NCBI GenBank assembly: GCA_013823505.1
Contig: PNMH01000009.1
Span: 1 to 64,000 of the forward strand
Direction of reading: 5' to 3'
Source: Polaromonas sp.
Lineage (GTDB): Bacteria > Pseudomonadota > Gammaproteobacteria > Burkholderiales > Burkholderiaceae
DNA: 64,000 nucleotides
Positions 40,234 through 51,888 of the stretch are shown here, piece after piece. The translations under genes were made by a program, and so were the position numbers. Below the pieces are notes generated by a model, which saw only the letters and a program-made list of their open reading frames with translations, ran no database searches and was not told the DNA's origin. Numbering within the stretch: the first letter of the stretch is position 1; the number at the start of each line of letters is the position of its first letter.

Positions 40234-40728
40234 ATGAAAATCCGCACCCTGCTGCTCATCCTCTTCATCCTCTTGGTCGCCGGCTTCGTGGCGCTCAACT
40301 TCGCCCAGATCCTGCAACCCACTGCGCTGAGTTTCGGCTTCACCGAGGTGCAGGCGCCGCTCGGCCTGGTGCTGCTGGGGATGCTGGCGTTGGTGCTGGT
40401 GGTTTTTCTGGCCGCGCTGGTGTACCAGCAAACCACGCACATGATGGAAGTGCGCCGCGTTACCCGCGAAGCCACCGAACAACGCAACCTGGCCGACAAG
40501 GCCGAGGCCTCGCGCTTCACCGAACTGCGCACTTTCCTTCAAGCCGAGATGCAGGCCACGGCGGCGCGTGAAATCGATCTGGCCGAGAAGCTGCACCAGA
40601 AGGTGGACCGCCTGCAAGTAGCCATGACCGAGGTCATCGAGCAAAACGGCAACGGCCTGAGTGCCAGCCTGGGTGAACTGGAAGACCGCCTGGAGCGGCA
40701 GTTTCAGCCGCGCAGCGACCGAACCTGA
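40234..40728 (+). CDS. LapA-like membrane protein (DUF1049 type), antisense within his array
   Basis: 164 aa with two membrane helices in a hairpin (about residues 5-25 and 46-66) and a long cytoplasmic coiled-coil helix (75-150, rich in Glu/Ala/Gln). The hairpin resembles the LapA/DUF1049 domain of LPS-assembly-linked proteins. It is transcribed against the his genes: its end is 6 bp from the end of hisF and its start 133 bp from that of hisI. Base composition matches the neighbours, so there is no sign of recent transfer. Function unknown. Confidence 0.78.
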   Translation: MKIRTLLLILFILLVAGFVALNFAQILQPTALSFGFTEVQAPLGLVLLGMLALVLVVFLAALVYQQTTHMMEVRRVTREATEQRNLADKAEASRFTELRTFLQAEMQATAAREIDLAEKLHQKVDRLQVAMTEVIEQNGNGLSASLGELEDRLERQFQPRSDRT

Positions 40729-40734
40729 AACCGC

Positions 40735-41514
<780 letters not shown>

Positions 41515-41522
41515 GGGCAGGG

Positions 41523-42263
41523 TTATCCGTTCAGGTCGTCGGCGAGTTGCTGAGCCGCTTCAAAGTCGAGGTCGCCGCTGTAGATCGAGCGGCCACAGAT
41601 CACGCCTTCGACGCCCTCGTCTTCCACCGCGCACAACGCACGGATGTCGTCCAGGTTGGACAGACCGCCCGAAGCGATGACGGGAATCGACAACGCCTGC
41701 GCCAGCTTGACGGTGGCCTCGATGTTGATGCCCGAGAGCATGCCGTCGCGGCCAATGTCGGTGTAGATGATGCCTTCGACGCCATAGTCCTCGAACTTCT
41801 TGCCCAGGTCCACCACCTCGTGGCCCGTGAGCTTGCTCCAGCCGTCGGTGGCGACCTTGCCGTCCTTGGCGTCCAGGCCCACGATGATGTGACCGCCGAA
41901 CGCGGTGCACGCGTCTTGCAGGAAGCCGGGGTTCTTCACCGCGGCGGTCCCGATGATCACGTAGCGCAAGCCCGCGTCGAGGTAGCGCTCGATGGTGTCG
42001 AGGTCGCGAATGCCGCCGCCGAGCTGCACGTCCACTTCAGAGCCCACCTCTTTGAGAATGGCGCGGATCGCCTGCTCGTTCTTCGGCTTGCCGGCGAAGG
42101 CTCCGTTGAGGTCCACCAGGTGCACGCGGCGCGCGCCCTTGTCGACCCAACTGCGTGCGATGGCCGCCGGGTCTTCACCGAACACGGTGGATTGGTCCAT
42201 GTCGCCTTGTTTCAAGCGAACGCACTGGCCGTCTTTCAGATCAATGGCAGGAATCAGCAGCAT
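41523..42263 (-). CDS. hisA: ProFAR isomerase
   Basis: Amadori isomerase of histidine synthesis. 246 aa TIM barrel related to His[15 protein letters not shown] with catalytic Asp8, and [14 protein letters not shown] with the second Asp. Lies 8 bp before hisF. Confidence 0.98.
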   Translation of the reverse strand: MLLIPAIDLKDGQCVRLKQGDMDQSTVFGEDPAAIARSWVDKGARRVHLVDLNGAFAGKPKNEQAIRAILKEVGSEVDVQLGGGIRDLDTIERYLDAGLRYVIIGTAAVKNPGFLQDACTAFGGHIIVGLDAKDGKVATDGWSKLTGHEVVDLGKKFEDYGVEGIIYTDIGRDGMLSGINIEATVKLAQALSIPVIASGGLSNLDDIRALCAVEDEGVEGVICGRSIYSGDLDFEAAQQLADDLNG

Positions 42264-42281
42264 GATGGTGTGGTGAAAGGC

Positions 42282-42941
42282 CTAGGGGTTCCAGGAGAGG
42301 AAGTTGCGGTAAAGCGCCAGCCCCTGGTCGGCACTTTTTTCGGGGTGAAACTGGGTGGCAAAGATGTTGTCGCGGGCGATGGCGGCGGCGAAGCGGCCAC
42401 CATAGTCGGCCTCACCCACGCAGTGCAAGGCCTGGGAAGGCCGAGCATAAAAGCTGTGGACGAAATAAAAATAGGAGCCTTCCCGGATGCCGGCCCACAG
42501 CGGATGCGCCGGGCGGCCGAGGTCGTGGAACACCGGATTCCAGCCCATCTGGGGCACTTTGAAACGGCTGCCATCGGCCTGCAGGCGGCCTTCCAACCGG
42601 AAGCGAACCACTTCACCGGGAATCAGGCCCAGCCCGTCGGTCGGGCCTTCTTCGCTGCGATCCAGCAGCATCTGCATGCCCACGCACACGCCGAACAGCG
42701 GCTTGTTGGCAGCCGCGTGCAGCACGGCGTCTTTCAATCCGGAGGCGGCCAGCTCGTTCATGCAGTCGGCCATGTGCCCCTGACCGGGCAGCACCACGCG
42801 GTCGGCGTCCAGCACGTCTTGCGCGCGTGAGGTGACCAGCACCTCCACGTCCGCCGTGCGTGCCACGTGTTGCACGGCCTGCGACACGGAGCGCAGGTTG
42901 CCACTGCCGTAGTCCACCACGGCGACTGTCTTGCGTTTCAT
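42282..42941 (-). CDS. hisH: Imidazole glycerol phosphate synthase, glutaminase subunit
   Basis: Class I glutamine amidotransferase that feeds ammonia to HisF. 219 aa: nucleophile Cys in [10 protein letters not shown], His/Glu in ATQFHPEKS, start [14 protein letters not shown]. Confidence 0.98.
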   Translation of the reverse strand: MKRKTVAVVDYGSGNLRSVSQAVQHVARTADVEVLVTSRAQDVLDADRVVLPGQGHMADCMNELAASGLKDAVLHAAANKPLFGVCVGMQMLLDRSEEGPTDGLGLIPGEVVRFRLEGRLQADGSRFKVPQMGWNPVFHDLGRPAHPLWAGIREGSYFYFVHSFYARPSQALHCVGEADYGGRFAAAIARDNIFATQFHPEKSADQGLALYRNFLSWNP

Positions 42942-42954
42942 GGCCGGGAAGGGG

Positions 42955-43584
42955 TTACAGCGAACCTTTGGTCGAGGGAATCACGTCGCCCATGCGCGGG
43001 TCGCGCTCCAGCGCCATGCGCACGGCTCGGGCAAATGCCTTGAACACGGTTTCGGCCTGGTGGTGGGCGTTTTCACCGTGCAGGTTGTCGATATGCAGAG
43101 TCACACCGGCGTGGTTGACGAAGCCCTGGAAAAACTCGAAGGCGAGCTGGGTATCGAAACCACCGACCATGCCGCTTTTGAACGGCACGCGCATGTGCAG
43201 GCCCGGGCGGCCCGAGAAGTCGATGACGACCCGTGAGAGCGCTTCGTCCAGTGGCACATAAGCGTGACCATAGCGCCGGATGCCCTTCTTGTCGCCCACA
43301 GCCTGCGCGAACGCCTGGCCCAGCGTGATGCCCACGTCTTCCACCGTGTGGTGACCGTCGATGTGCAGATCGCCCATGGCCTTGATTTCGAGGTCGATCA
43401 GCCCGTGGCGGGCGATCTGGTCGAGCATGTGGTCGAAAAAGCCGATGCCGGTGGCCAGATTGGCTGCACCGGTACCGTCGAGGTTCACACGCACGCCGAT
43501 CTGCGTTTCCGAGGTATTGCGCTGCACGAACGCGACGCGCTCGAAGGGTCCTGCGGGGGCGGATGCGAAAGGCGTGGAAGTCAT
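42955..43584 (-). CDS. hisB: Imidazoleglycerol-phosphate dehydratase
   Basis: 209 aa, the monofunctional dehydratase (no phosphatase domain). Manganese-site motifs [43 protein letters not shown] (here [15 protein letters not shown]). The start overlaps the hisC stop by 4 bp (43581-43584). Histidinol phosphatase must be encoded elsewhere. Confidence 0.98.
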   Translation of the reverse strand: MTSTPFASAPAGPFERVAFVQRNTSETQIGVRVNLDGTGAANLATGIGFFDHMLDQIARHGLIDLEIKAMGDLHIDGHHTVEDVGITLGQAFAQAVGDKKGIRRYGHAYVPLDEALSRVVIDFSGRPGLHMRVPFKSGMVGGFDTQLAFEFFQGFVNHAGVTLHIDNLHGENAHHQAETVFKAFARAVRMALERDPRMGDVIPSTKGSL

Positions 43585-44669
43585 GGAGGGGTTTTCAGGG
43601 CGCGGATCAGCGAGGCGTTTTCCGACGGTGTGCCCACCGTCAGCCGCAGACAGTGCGTCAGCAGTGGGTGCATTTTAGAAACATTCTTCACCAGAATGCC
43701 CTGGGCCTTGAGGCTGTCAAAACAACGTTGCGCATCGGGCACACGCACCAACACCATGTTGGCGTCACTCGAAAACGGCTGGAAGCCCGGCATCTGGCGC
43801 AGGGCGTCGATCAGGACCGCGCGCTGCTCGCATATCTGCGCGGCCTGCCTGGCAAACACGTCCGCATGCTCCAGCGCAAACAGCGCGCACTCGGCATTGA
43901 GCACGCTCACGTTGTAAGGCGGGCGCAGCTTGTCGATTTCCTGCACCAGCGCCTGCGCGCCGAGCATGTAGCCCAGACGCACACCGGCCAGACCAAATTT
44001 GGAGAGCGTGCGCATGAGCAGCACATGGGCGTTCGCCGCCGGATGAGCGCGGATTTCGTCGAGCCAACTCCGGCTGGAAAAAGGCTGGTAGGCCTCGTCC
44101 ATCACCACCAGGCCGCCGAAGCTCGCCGCTTCGGCGATCAGGCGGCGAATGGTGTCGGCGTTCCACAGGTTCGCCGTGGGGTTGTTGGGGTAGGCGATGT
44201 AGGTGATGGCGGGTTGGTGCTCGCGCATTGCGGCCAGCATGGCCGGTTCGTCGAGTTCAAAGTCGGCCGTGAGTGGCACACCCACAAACTTCAAACCCTG
44301 CAGTTGCGCACTCATGGCGTACATCACGAAGCCCGGCAATGGCGCCAGCACGGTGGCGCCCGGCAAGTCGCAGGCCAGGGTGAGCAGCGAGATGAGTTCG
44401 TCCGAGCCGTTGCCCAGCATCAGGCTGGAGCCCGCCGGGAGGCCCACATAACGGGACAGGGCGGTCTTGAGGTCGTCGATGCGTGGGCCGGGGTAGCGGT
44501 TCACCGCCACCGCGCCCAGGCGCGCACCGAGCGAGGCCTGCAGCTCGGGCGACAACGCAAACGGGTTCTCCATCGCGTCGAGCTTGACCATGCCGGCGGC
44601 ATCCTGCACGGCGTAGGCGTGCATGGACTGCACGTCCTGGCGAATCACGTTCAGCGGATTCGGGCTCAT
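43581..44669 (-). CDS. hisC: Histidinol-phosphate aminotransferase
   Basis: PLP enzyme, 362 aa fold type I. Substrate loop [46 protein letters not shown] and the PLP Lys in [16 protein letters not shown]. Overlaps hisD's stop (ATGA). Confidence 0.97.
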   Translation of the reverse strand: MSPNPLNVIRQDVQSMHAYAVQDAAGMVKLDAMENPFALSPELQASLGARLGAVAVNRYPGPRIDDLKTALSRYVGLPAGSSLMLGNGSDELISLLTLACDLPGATVLAPLPGFVMYAMSAQLQGLKFVGVPLTADFELDEPAMLAAMREHQPAITYIAYPNNPTANLWNADTIRRLIAEAASFGGLVVMDEAYQPFSSRSWLDEIRAHPAANAHVLLMRTLSKFGLAGVRLGYMLGAQALVQEIDKLRPPYNVSVLNAECALFALEHADVFARQAAQICEQRAVLIDALRQMPGFQPFSSDANMVLVRVPDAQRCFDSLKAQGILVKNVSKMHPLLTHCLRLTVGTPSENASLIRALKTPP

Positions 44670-46009
44670 TGGGCACCCCGCATCGGCGGCACTTCATCCA
44701 GGCGCATCTCGGCCGCACGGGCATGGGCCTGCAGGCCCTCGCCGTAGGCCAGTTCAGCAGCGATCTTGCCCAGGCTTTGCGCGCCGACCTGGCTGACCTC
44801 GATCAGGCTGCTGCGCTTCTGGAAGTCGTAGACGCCCAGTGGCGAGCTGAAACGCGCGGTGCCGCTGGTGGGCAACACGTGGTTGGGGCCGGCGCAGTAG
44901 TCGCCCAGGCTTTCGCTGGTGAATGCGCCGAGGAAGATGGCGCCGGCGTGTTTGAGCATCGGCTCCCAGCGGTGCGGCTCGCTGCTCGACACCTCCAGGT
45001 GTTCGGGCGCGATGCGGTTGCTGATCTCGCAGGCCTCTTCCATGCTGCGGGTGTGGATCAGCGCACCACGGTCGTTCAGGCTTTTGGCGATGATGGCCGC
45101 GCGCGGCATGGTGCCCAGCAAGCGGTCGATGGCGGCCTGCACCGCGTCGATGTAGGCGGCGTCGGGGCAGAGCAGGATGCTCTGCGCGAGTTCGTCGTGC
45201 TCGGCCTGGCTGAACAGGTCCATGGCCACCCAGTCGGCCGGCGTGCTGCCGTCGGCCAGCACGAGGATTTCGCTCGGACCGGCGATCATGTCGATGCCCA
45301 CGGTGCCGAACACGCGCTTCTTGGCGCTCGCCACATAGGCGTTGCCCGGACCGGTGATCTTGTCGACCTTGGGCACGGTGGCCGTGCCGTAAGCCAAAGC
45401 GGCCACAGCCTGCGCGCCGCCGATGGTGAAGGCGCGCGAAACGCCGGCCACATACGCAGCGGCCAGCACCAGCGGGTTCTTCTCGCCGCGCGGCGTGGGC
45501 ACCACCATGATGATCTCGGTCACGCCGGCCACATGGGCGGGAATGGCGTTCATCAACACGCTCGATGGGTAAGCCGCCTTGCCACCGGGCACATAGATGC
45601 CCACGCGGTCCAGCGGCGTGACTTTCTGGCCCAGCAGCGTGCCGTCTTCGTCGCGGTAGCTCCAGCTCTCGCCGCCGGCCTTTTTCTGCGCTTCGTGGTA
45701 GCTGCGCACCCGGCGGGCTGCGGCCTCCAGGGCGTCTCGCTGCGCGACGGGCAGGCCATCGAAGGCCGCTTTCAACTCGGTCTGGGTGAGTTCCAGCTGG
45801 CTCAGGCTCGCAGCCTGGAGGCCATCAAAACGCGCGGTGTACTCCAGCACCGCGGCATCACCCCTCGTCCTCACGTCGTCGAGGATGCCGGCCACCCGCT
45901 CTTCAATCGCCCCATCGGTCTCGGCCGACCAATGCAGCCGGGCCGCGAACTGCGCCTCGAAGTCAGCGGCGGTGGTGGACAGGCGGGCGGGACGGGCGGT
46001 GAAGGTCAT
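44666..46009 (-). CDS. hisD: Histidinol dehydrogenase
   Basis: Last two oxidations to histidine, zinc and NAD dependent. 447 aa. [66 protein letters not shown] (zinc ligands) and [15 protein letters not shown]. Overlaps hisG by 4 bp. Confidence 0.98.
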   Translation of the reverse strand: MTFTARPARLSTTAADFEAQFAARLHWSAETDGAIEERVAGILDDVRTRGDAAVLEYTARFDGLQAASLSQLELTQTELKAAFDGLPVAQRDALEAAARRVRSYHEAQKKAGGESWSYRDEDGTLLGQKVTPLDRVGIYVPGGKAAYPSSVLMNAIPAHVAGVTEIIMVVPTPRGEKNPLVLAAAYVAGVSRAFTIGGAQAVAALAYGTATVPKVDKITGPGNAYVASAKKRVFGTVGIDMIAGPSEILVLADGSTPADWVAMDLFSQAEHDELAQSILLCPDAAYIDAVQAAIDRLLGTMPRAAIIAKSLNDRGALIHTRSMEEACEISNRIAPEHLEVSSSEPHRWEPMLKHAGAIFLGAFTSESLGDYCAGPNHVLPTSGTARFSSPLGVYDFQKRSSLIEVSQVGAQSLGKIAAELAYGEGLQAHARAAEMRLDEVPPMRGAQ

Positions 46010-46656
46010 GCGGGAGTGCCTTGTTCGATGGCTTGGGCGAAGGCGTTGATGATCGGGCGGATGGCGGCTTGCTTGAGCTTGAGCGAGGCCTGGTTCACCA
46101 CCAGGCGCGCGCTGATGTCCATGATGCGTTCGACTTCAATCAGGTGATTGGCCTTGAGGGTGTTCCCGGTGGACACGAGGTCGACGATGGCGTCGGCCAG
46201 GCCGGTGAGCGGAGCAAGTTCCATGCTGCCGTAGAGCTTGATCAGGTCCACGTGCACACCCTTGCTGGCGAAGAACTCGCGCGCGATGTGGGTGTACTTG
46301 GTGGCGACCTTCAGGCGGGAACCCTGGCGCACGGCCGAGGCGTAGTCGAAGTCGGCGCGCACGGCCACGCTGACGCGGCAGCGCGAAATGTTGAGGTCCA
46401 GCGGCTGGTACAAGCCCTGGCCACCATGTTCGATCAGCGTGTCTTTGCCGGTCACACCGAGGTCGGCGCCACCATGTTCCACATAGGTGGGCACGTCGCT
46501 GGCGCGCACCAGCACCACGCGCACTTGCGGATTGCTGGTGGCCAGGATCAGCTTGCGCGACTTTTCGGGGTCTTCGAGCACCTCAATGCCAGCTGCCTTG
46601 AGCAGCGGCAGGGTCTCGTCGAAGATGCGGCCTTTGGAGAGGGCGAGCGTGATCAT
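46006..46656 (-). CDS. hisG: ATP phosphoribosyltransferase, short form
   Basis: First step of the pathway. 216 aa, the short catalytic form without the C-terminal regulatory domain; such enzymes need the partner HisZ, which is not in the window. Motifs [27 protein letters not shown] and [16 protein letters not shown]. Its ATG overlaps the murA stop (ATGA), tying histidine synthesis to a peptidoglycan gene. Confidence 0.97.
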   Translation of the reverse strand: MITLALSKGRIFDETLPLLKAAGIEVLEDPEKSRKLILATSNPQVRVVLVRASDVPTYVEHGGADLGVTGKDTLIEHGGQGLYQPLDLNISRCRVSVAVRADFDYASAVRQGSRLKVATKYTHIAREFFASKGVHVDLIKLYGSMELAPLTGLADAIVDLVSTGNTLKANHLIEVERIMDISARLVVNQASLKLKQAAIRPIINAFAQAIEQGTPA

Positions 46657-47933
46657 TTCACCCTCTCGATATCCGCGCCGATGCCACGCAGTTTTTCTTC
46701 CATCTGGTCGTAGCCACGGTCCAGGTGGTAGATGCGGTCGACGATGGTTTCACCGTCGGCCACCAGCCCGGCGATCACCAGACTGGCCGAGGCCCGCAGA
46801 TCGGTGGCCATGACGGTGGCGCCCGACAAGCGCGAGATGCCCTCGACCACCGCGATCTTGCCGTCCACCTGGATGCGCGCACCCAGGCGCACCAGTTCGT
46901 TGACGTGCATGAAGCGGTTCTCGAAGATGGTTTCGGTCACCTTGCTCGCGCCTTCGGCGATGCAGTTGAGCACCATGAACTGCGCCTGCATGTCGGTGGG
47001 GAAGCCGGGGTACTCGGTGGTGCGGAAACTCTGAGCCTTCAGACGGCCCGAGGCGCGCACGCGGATGAAATCACCGCTGGCGTCTTTGCCGGCTTCGATT
47101 TCGGCACCGGCTTCCAGCAGCTTGTCGATCACCGAGTCGAGGTGATCGGCGCGGCCATGGCGCAGCACCACGTCACCACCCGTGGCGGCCACGGCGCACA
47201 GGAAAGTGCCGGTCTCGATGCGGTCGGCCACCACCTGGTGGGTGCAGCCGTGCAGGCGGTCCACGCCCTGGATGTGGATGCGGCTGGTGCCGTGGCCTTC
47301 GATCTTCGCACCCATGGCGATCAGCATTTCGGCCAGGTCACCGATCTCGGGTTCCTGCGCCGCGTTTTCCAGCAGGGTCTCGCCCTCGGCCAGTGCCGCG
47401 GCCATGAGGAAGTTCTCGGTGCCAGTGACGGTGACCATGTCGGTGGCGATGCGTGCGCCGTGCAGGCGGGTCTTGCCTGCGGGCAACTTGGCGACCATGT
47501 AACCGTGTTCGACCACGATCTCGGCGCCCATGGCCTGCATGCCCTTGATGTGCTGGTCCACCGGGCGCGAGCCGATGGCGCAACCACCGGGCAAGGACAC
47601 GCGGGCGTGGCCAAAACGCGCCAGCAGGGGCCCGAGCACCAGCACCGACGCGCGCATGGTCTTGACCAGTTCGTACGGCGCTTCGGCCAGGATCGGATCG
47701 GCTGCCTGCAGCGTGATGCCGCCGCGCTCGCCGTGGGTCTGCGTTTGCACGCCCATGTTGTCGAGCAGCTGGCGCATGGTGGCCACGTCGCGCAGGCGCG
47801 GCACGTTGTTCAGCGTGACCGGGTCGGCGGTGAGCAGCGCGGCGCACAGCTCGGGCAGCGCGGCGTTCTTCGCGCCGGAGATGGTGACTTCGCCTTGCAG
47901 CGTACGCCCACCCGTGATTCGGAGTTTGTCCAT
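46653..47933 (-). CDS. murA: UDP-N-acetylglucosamine 1-carboxyvinyltransferase
   Basis: First committed step of peptidoglycan: adds enolpyruvate from PEP to UDP-GlcNAc. 426 aa. Catalytic Cys in [17 protein letters not shown] (about residue 118), so it should be fosfomycin-sensitive in principle; [10 protein letters not shown] at the start and [11 protein letters not shown] near 300. ATG 47933 fits the family start MDKLRITGG. Confidence 0.98.
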   Translation of the reverse strand: MDKLRITGGRTLQGEVTISGAKNAALPELCAALLTADPVTLNNVPRLRDVATMRQLLDNMGVQTQTHGERGGITLQAADPILAEAPYELVKTMRASVLVLGPLLARFGHARVSLPGGCAIGSRPVDQHIKGMQAMGAEIVVEHGYMVAKLPAGKTRLHGARIATDMVTVTGTENFLMAAALAEGETLLENAAQEPEIGDLAEMLIAMGAKIEGHGTSRIHIQGVDRLHGCTHQVVADRIETGTFLCAVAATGGDVVLRHGRADHLDSVIDKLLEAGAEIEAGKDASGDFIRVRASGRLKAQSFRTTEYPGFPTDMQAQFMVLNCIAEGASKVTETIFENRFMHVNELVRLGARIQVDGKIAVVEGISRLSGATVMATDLRASASLVIAGLVADGETIVDRIYHLDRGYDQMEEKLRGIGADIERVK

Positions 47934-47947
47934 GGCTGGCTGGCAGT

Positions 47948-48187
47948 TCAGGGTTGGGCCGCCCATTCGGCGGGGGTGTAGGTCTTCATCGACAAGGCGT
48001 GCACCTCGTCGGTCTGGATGCGCCCGCCCAGCGTGCCGTACACGGCCTGGTGGCGTTTGATCAGGCGCAGGCCTTCAAAGGCGGGCGACACGATGACGGC
48101 GGCCCAGTGACGACCATCACCGGTGACTTCGAGGTGTTCGCACGGCAGGCCGGCGGCGATGAGCGATTGCAGTTGTTCAGCGGTCAT
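47948..48187 (-). CDS. ibaG: BolA-family protein IbaG
   Basis: 79 aa. BolA fold with [33 protein letters not shown] and the C-terminal THALS-type [13 protein letters not shown]. Position before murA and shortness match IbaG (YrbA) rather than BolA. BolA proteins pair with monothiol glutaredoxins in iron-sulfur handling. Confidence 0.92.
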   Translation of the reverse strand: MTAEQLQSLIAAGLPCEHLEVTGDGRHWAAVIVSPAFEGLRLIKRHQAVYGTLGGRIQTDEVHALSMKTYTPAEWAAQP

Positions 48188-48188
48188 G

Positions 48189-48944
48189 TCAGTGGCGAAT
48201 TTTGTAGCCGGTCTTGAGCAGGTGCAGCGCGATCGCGCTCACGATGGCGAGTGCCCCGCCCACCAGCGCCAGGCTGATCCAGGGCGACACATCGCTCTTG
48301 CCGAAGAAGCCATAGCGGAAGCCGTCGATCATGTAGAAAAACGGGTTGAGGTGGCTCACCTTTTGCCAGAACTCGGGCAGGGAGTGGATCGAGTAGAACA
48401 CGCCCGAGAGGAAGGTCATGGGCACGATGATGAAGTTCTGGAACGCGGCCATCTGGTCGAACTTCTCGGCCCACAAGCCAGCGATCAAGCCGAGCGCGCC
48501 CAACAGCGCCGCGCCCATGAAGCCAAAGGCCAGGATCCACAGCGGCGCCACCAGCGAGGGCTGGGCGAACCACCAGGTGACCACCATCACGCCGGCGCCC
48601 ACGGCCAGCCCGCGCACGATGGACGAACCCACGTAGGCCACAAACCATGCGCGGTGCGACAACGGCGTGAGCAACAGGAACACCAGGTTGCCCATGATCT
48701 TGCTCTGCACCAGCGACGACGAGCTGTTGGCAAAGGCGTTCTGCAACACGCTCATCATCACCAGGCCGGGCAACAGAAAGGCGGTGTAGCTCACCGAGTC
48801 GTACACCTGCACCCGGTCTTCGAGCACGTGGCCAAAGATCATCAGGTACAGGATGGCGGTGATCACCGGCGCGGCCACGGTCTGGAAACCCACCTTCCAG
48901 AAACGCAGCACTTCCTTGTAGAACAGCGTCTGCCAACCGGTCAT
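48189..48944 (-). CDS. ABC-2 type exporter permease
   Basis: 251 aa, six membrane helices; ends AIALHLLKTGYKIRH. YadH-like: KIMGNLVFLLLTPLS, IVPMTFLSGVFYSIHSLPE. Forms a transporter with the ATPase just upstream (ATGA overlap). Substrate unknown; position after mla genes suggests an envelope role. Confidence 0.92.
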   Translation of the reverse strand: MTGWQTLFYKEVLRFWKVGFQTVAAPVITAILYLMIFGHVLEDRVQVYDSVSYTAFLLPGLVMMSVLQNAFANSSSSLVQSKIMGNLVFLLLTPLSHRAWFVAYVGSSIVRGLAVGAGVMVVTWWFAQPSLVAPLWILAFGFMGAALLGALGLIAGLWAEKFDQMAAFQNFIIVPMTFLSGVFYSIHSLPEFWQKVSHLNPFFYMIDGFRYGFFGKSDVSPWISLALVGGALAIVSAIALHLLKTGYKIRH

Positions 48945-49903
48945 GCCGCCACCTCGACAGGGTTCGTAGCCCGGGGCTGTGCGCCCGTGAGATCGAGGAA
49001 CACGTCTTCCAGATCGGCCTTGCGGATCTCGATGTCTTCGGGCACCACACCCGCCTCGCGCAGCCGCGCCAGGATGCGCTCGACCGCCAGCGCGTCGGTG
49101 GCCGGCAGCTGGACCACACGGCCGGTGATGCGGGCCTGCACCGCGAGGTCGGTCGGCAGGGTCGCGTCGGTCTTGAAGCGCAGCACATTGGACGCCGCGC
49201 GCGCGAGCAAGGCCGACGTGGACTCCAGCGCCACCACCCTGCCCTGCTTGAGCATGGCGATGCGGCCACACAAAGCTTCGGCTTCTTCGAGGTAATGCGT
49301 GGTCAGCAGCACGGTGCTGCCCAGGCGTTTGTTCAGATCGGAGATGAACTGCCACAAGGTCTGGCGCAGTTCCACGTCCACACCGGCCGTGGGTTCGTCG
49401 AGCACGATCACCGGTGGTTTGTGCACCAGGGCCTGCGCAATCAACACCCGCCGCTTCATGCCACCCGAAAGCTGACGCATGTTGGCGTTGGCCTTGTCGG
49501 TAAGGCCCAGGCCTTCGAGCAGCTCGTCGATCCAGGCGTCATTGCGCTGGATGCCGAAATAGCCGGACTGGATGCGCAGCGCTTCGCGCACGTTGAAAAA
49601 GGGATCGAACACCAACTCTTGTGGCACCACGCCGAGCTGGCGGCGCGCTGCCTGGTAGTCGGCCTGCACATCGCTGCCGTGCACGAGCACCCGGCCCGAA
49701 GTGGCGCGACCCAGACCCGCCAGGATGCTGATCAGCGTGGTCTTGCCAGCACCATTGGGCCCCAGCAGACCGAAGAACTCACCAGCCTCGATGTCGAACG
49801 ACACCGACTGCAAGGCCTGCACGGTGCCGCGCGAGGACGGGTAGCTCTTGGAGACGTCAGAGAAGGAAACGGCGGGCATGCGCGAGAAAACCACGGAGGT
49901 CAT
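48941..49903 (-). CDS. ABC transporter ATP-binding protein (YadG-like)
   Basis: 320 aa. Walker A GLLGPNGAGKTTLISIL, Q-loop VVPQEL, signature RQLSGGMKRRVLIAQAL, Walker B PPVIVLDEPTAGVD and switch His LTTHYLEEAE. The C-terminal 90 residues form the accessory domain of export ATPases. Start at ATG 49903 or 49879 is open; neither has a ribosome site. The 113 bp to mlaB hold nothing else. Confidence 0.92.
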   Translation of the reverse strand: MTSVVFSRMPAVSFSDVSKSYPSSRGTVQALQSVSFDIEAGEFFGLLGPNGAGKTTLISILAGLGRATSGRVLVHGSDVQADYQAARRQLGVVPQELVFDPFFNVREALRIQSGYFGIQRNDAWIDELLEGLGLTDKANANMRQLSGGMKRRVLIAQALVHKPPVIVLDEPTAGVDVELRQTLWQFISDLNKRLGSTVLLTTHYLEEAEALCGRIAMLKQGRVVALESTSALLARAASNVLRFKTDATLPTDLAVQARITGRVVQLPATDALAVERILARLREAGVVPEDIEIRKADLEDVFLDLTGAQPRATNPVEVAA

Positions 49904-50016
49904 GGGCCGCGCACAGGGGAACGGGCGGCGGTTGGAGAACCGCGTATTTTAGGCCCGCCGGGGTGTCCGCACGGGGCACGGGGCCAGGCCCCGCGCCGGT
50001 GGCGTGCTGCGAGCGC

Positions 50017-50301
50017 TCAGGGCGCGAGCAACTCGCCCACGCCGTACAGGCCCATGAGGTCTTCCAGCCGACGCGGCCAATGGCTCACCTGCAGTGTCTT
50101 GCCCTCGGCGCGCAGCTGGCGGCGCAATTCGAGCAAAACAGCCACGGCCGACGAATCGAACACCCGCAGCGAGGCCGCATCGAGCATCACCACCGGGCCG
50201 GCCTGCTGGGAGAGCGCCTGCTTCAGTTCCATCAAGGTCTTGCCGGCATCTGCCAGCGTGACTTGCGCCGGCAATGCGGCGTTCGACAAGGCGGTGGTCA
50301 C
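50017..50301 (-). CDS. mlaB: STAS-domain protein MlaB
   Basis: 94 aa STAS domain (VVMLDAASLRVFDSSAVAVLLE) that binds and supports the MlaF ATPase. Weakly conserved, named mainly from place after mlaC. Confidence 0.85.
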   Translation of the reverse strand: MTTALSNAALPAQVTLADAGKTLMELKQALSQQAGPVVMLDAASLRVFDSSAVAVLLELRRQLRAEGKTLQVSHWPRRLEDLMGLYGVGELLAP

Positions 50302-50305
50302 GGGA

Positions 50306-50932
50306 TCAGCTGGTCTTGGCCACGTTGGACTTGTTGCGCTGTACCAGCGACGCGATCAGGCCATCAATGCCCTTGGCGCTGATTTCCTGCGCGAACTGGG
50401 TGCGGTAGGTTTCCACCAGCCAGACGCCAAGCACGTTGATGTCGTAAATCTTCCAGCCGTTGGCCGTCTTTTCCATGCGGTAGTCCAGCTGGATCGGATC
50501 GCCCTTGCCGCGCACTTCGGAGCGCACCACCACCTCGGTGTCTTCGGGCTTGGAGCGCATCGGCTTGAAGGTCACGGTCTGGTCTTTCACCTCACCGAGC
50601 GCGCCGGAATAGGTGCGCACCAGGAGGATCTTGAATTCGTCTTGCAGCTGCTTTTGCTGCTCGGGCGTGGCCTGGCGCCAGAAGCGGCCCACCGCGGACG
50701 ACGTCATGCGGGTGAAGTTGACGCTGGGCAGGATCTTGGAATCCACCAACGCGACGATGCGGTTCACATCGCCAGCCTGAATGGCGGGGTCGGCCTTCAC
50801 CGAGGCCAGCACATCGCTGGAAATGCGTTTGACCAGGGCATCGGGTGCTTCTTCCTGCGCCAGGGCGGGCAGAGACATCACACCGGCGGCGGTGATCACG
50901 AGGGCTGAGAGCCAGGAGCGGCGTTTCATCAT
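50306..50932 (-). CDS. mlaC: Phospholipid shuttle protein MlaC
   Basis: Periplasmic lipid carrier between MlaA and MlaFEDB. 208 aa: signal peptide to ALAQE (residue 26), then the Tol-tol-Ttg2 fold (SVNFTRMTSSAVGRFWRQA, YSGALGEV, WKIYDINVLGVWLVETYRTQF). Confidence 0.95.
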   Translation of the reverse strand: MMKRRSWLSALVITAAGVMSLPALAQEEAPDALVKRISSDVLASVKADPAIQAGDVNRIVALVDSKILPSVNFTRMTSSAVGRFWRQATPEQQKQLQDEFKILLVRTYSGALGEVKDQTVTFKPMRSKPEDTEVVVRSEVRGKGDPIQLDYRMEKTANGWKIYDINVLGVWLVETYRTQFAQEISAKGIDGLIASLVQRNKSNVAKTS

Positions 50933-51044
50933 GGTTTTTCCTTTTGTGGCCTATGGCCCGACTGCAGACAGCGCAGCCTAAATCATCGGAGCGGCAGAAA
51001 TATGAAGCAGTTCCACTGCATTCGTTGCGAGACGTATCGGTGGC

Positions 51045-51782
51045 TCACTGATCGCGACCGCCCAGACCGATGCCTTTGTCGATCAGGTCGTCGATCTGGC
51101 TTTGACGGCGGTTGAGGTACAGATCGCGCGTGAAGCTGTACTTGTCAAGCGCGGCCTCTTCCAGCAGCGACGAGGCGCGCAGCAGGCCGGCGCGTGTGTC
51201 GACCACGCGCAGCGCGGTGAGCGAATTGCGAGCGGACACGTCGTTCATGCCGGAGACCGGATCCACGCTCATGTCGACCACCAGGCCTGTACCGTCCCGC
51301 ACCGAAGAAGGACCGAAGATCGGCAGCACCAGATAGGCACCGGACGGCGCACCCCAGCGGCCCAGCGTCTGGCCAAAGTCCAGTCGGGTGCGCGGAATGC
51401 CGGCTTCGGTGGCGATGTCGAGCAAGCCACCCAGACCGAGCACCGTGTTGACGCTGAAGCGCATCAGGTTCTCACCCGTCTCGCGCGGGCGCAACTGGAG
51501 CGCCGCATTGGCCGCCGACCAGAGGTCACCGATGTTGCTGAAGAAGTTGTTCACGCCGGTTTGAACCGGGCTGGGCGTGACGTCTTTGTAGACGGTGGCC
51601 ACCGGCTTGAGGACCGCCGTGTCGACCGCGTCGTTGAAGCGGTAGACACCCCGGTTGAACGGCTCCAGCGGATCGCGCGGATTCGCGTCGGGCCCGGTGG
51701 CGCAGCCGCTAAGAGCTGCCAGCGCCAGACCGGCGGCCAGCCACGCCGTGGACCGGCTGGATGTGAAGAACGCTTTTTTCAT
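51045..51782 (-). CDS. mlaA: Outer-membrane lipoprotein MlaA (VacJ)
   Basis: 245 aa. Lipobox LSGC (24-27). Then DPLEPFNRGVYRFNDAVD, VQTGVNNFFSNIGDLWSAAN, TRLDFGQTLGRWGAPSGAYL and GTGLVVDM of the VacJ family. It pulls phospholipid from the outer leaflet. Placed between mlaD and mlaC, unlike in E. coli where it is elsewhere. Confidence 0.96.
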   Translation of the reverse strand: MKKAFFTSSRSTAWLAAGLALAALSGCATGPDANPRDPLEPFNRGVYRFNDAVDTAVLKPVATVYKDVTPSPVQTGVNNFFSNIGDLWSAANAALQLRPRETGENLMRFSVNTVLGLGGLLDIATEAGIPRTRLDFGQTLGRWGAPSGAYLVLPIFGPSSVRDGTGLVVDMSVDPVSGMNDVSARNSLTALRVVDTRAGLLRASSLLEEAALDKYSFTRDLYLNRRQSQIDDLIDKGIGLGGRDQ

Positions 51783-51888
51783 GATTGAACCCCCTGGGCG
51801 CCATGCCCGAGTCGTTGTTGTTGACCACCTGCATTCTTGTCAGGTTGCTGCGGCTTGTCTGGGTGCTCCGCCAAAAGCCCTGCTGGGG

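Noticed and set aside
46656..48000. Histidine leader peptide or T-box before hisG
   Set aside because: The hisG start overlaps murA, and no His-rich short frame or attenuator hairpin is seen there.
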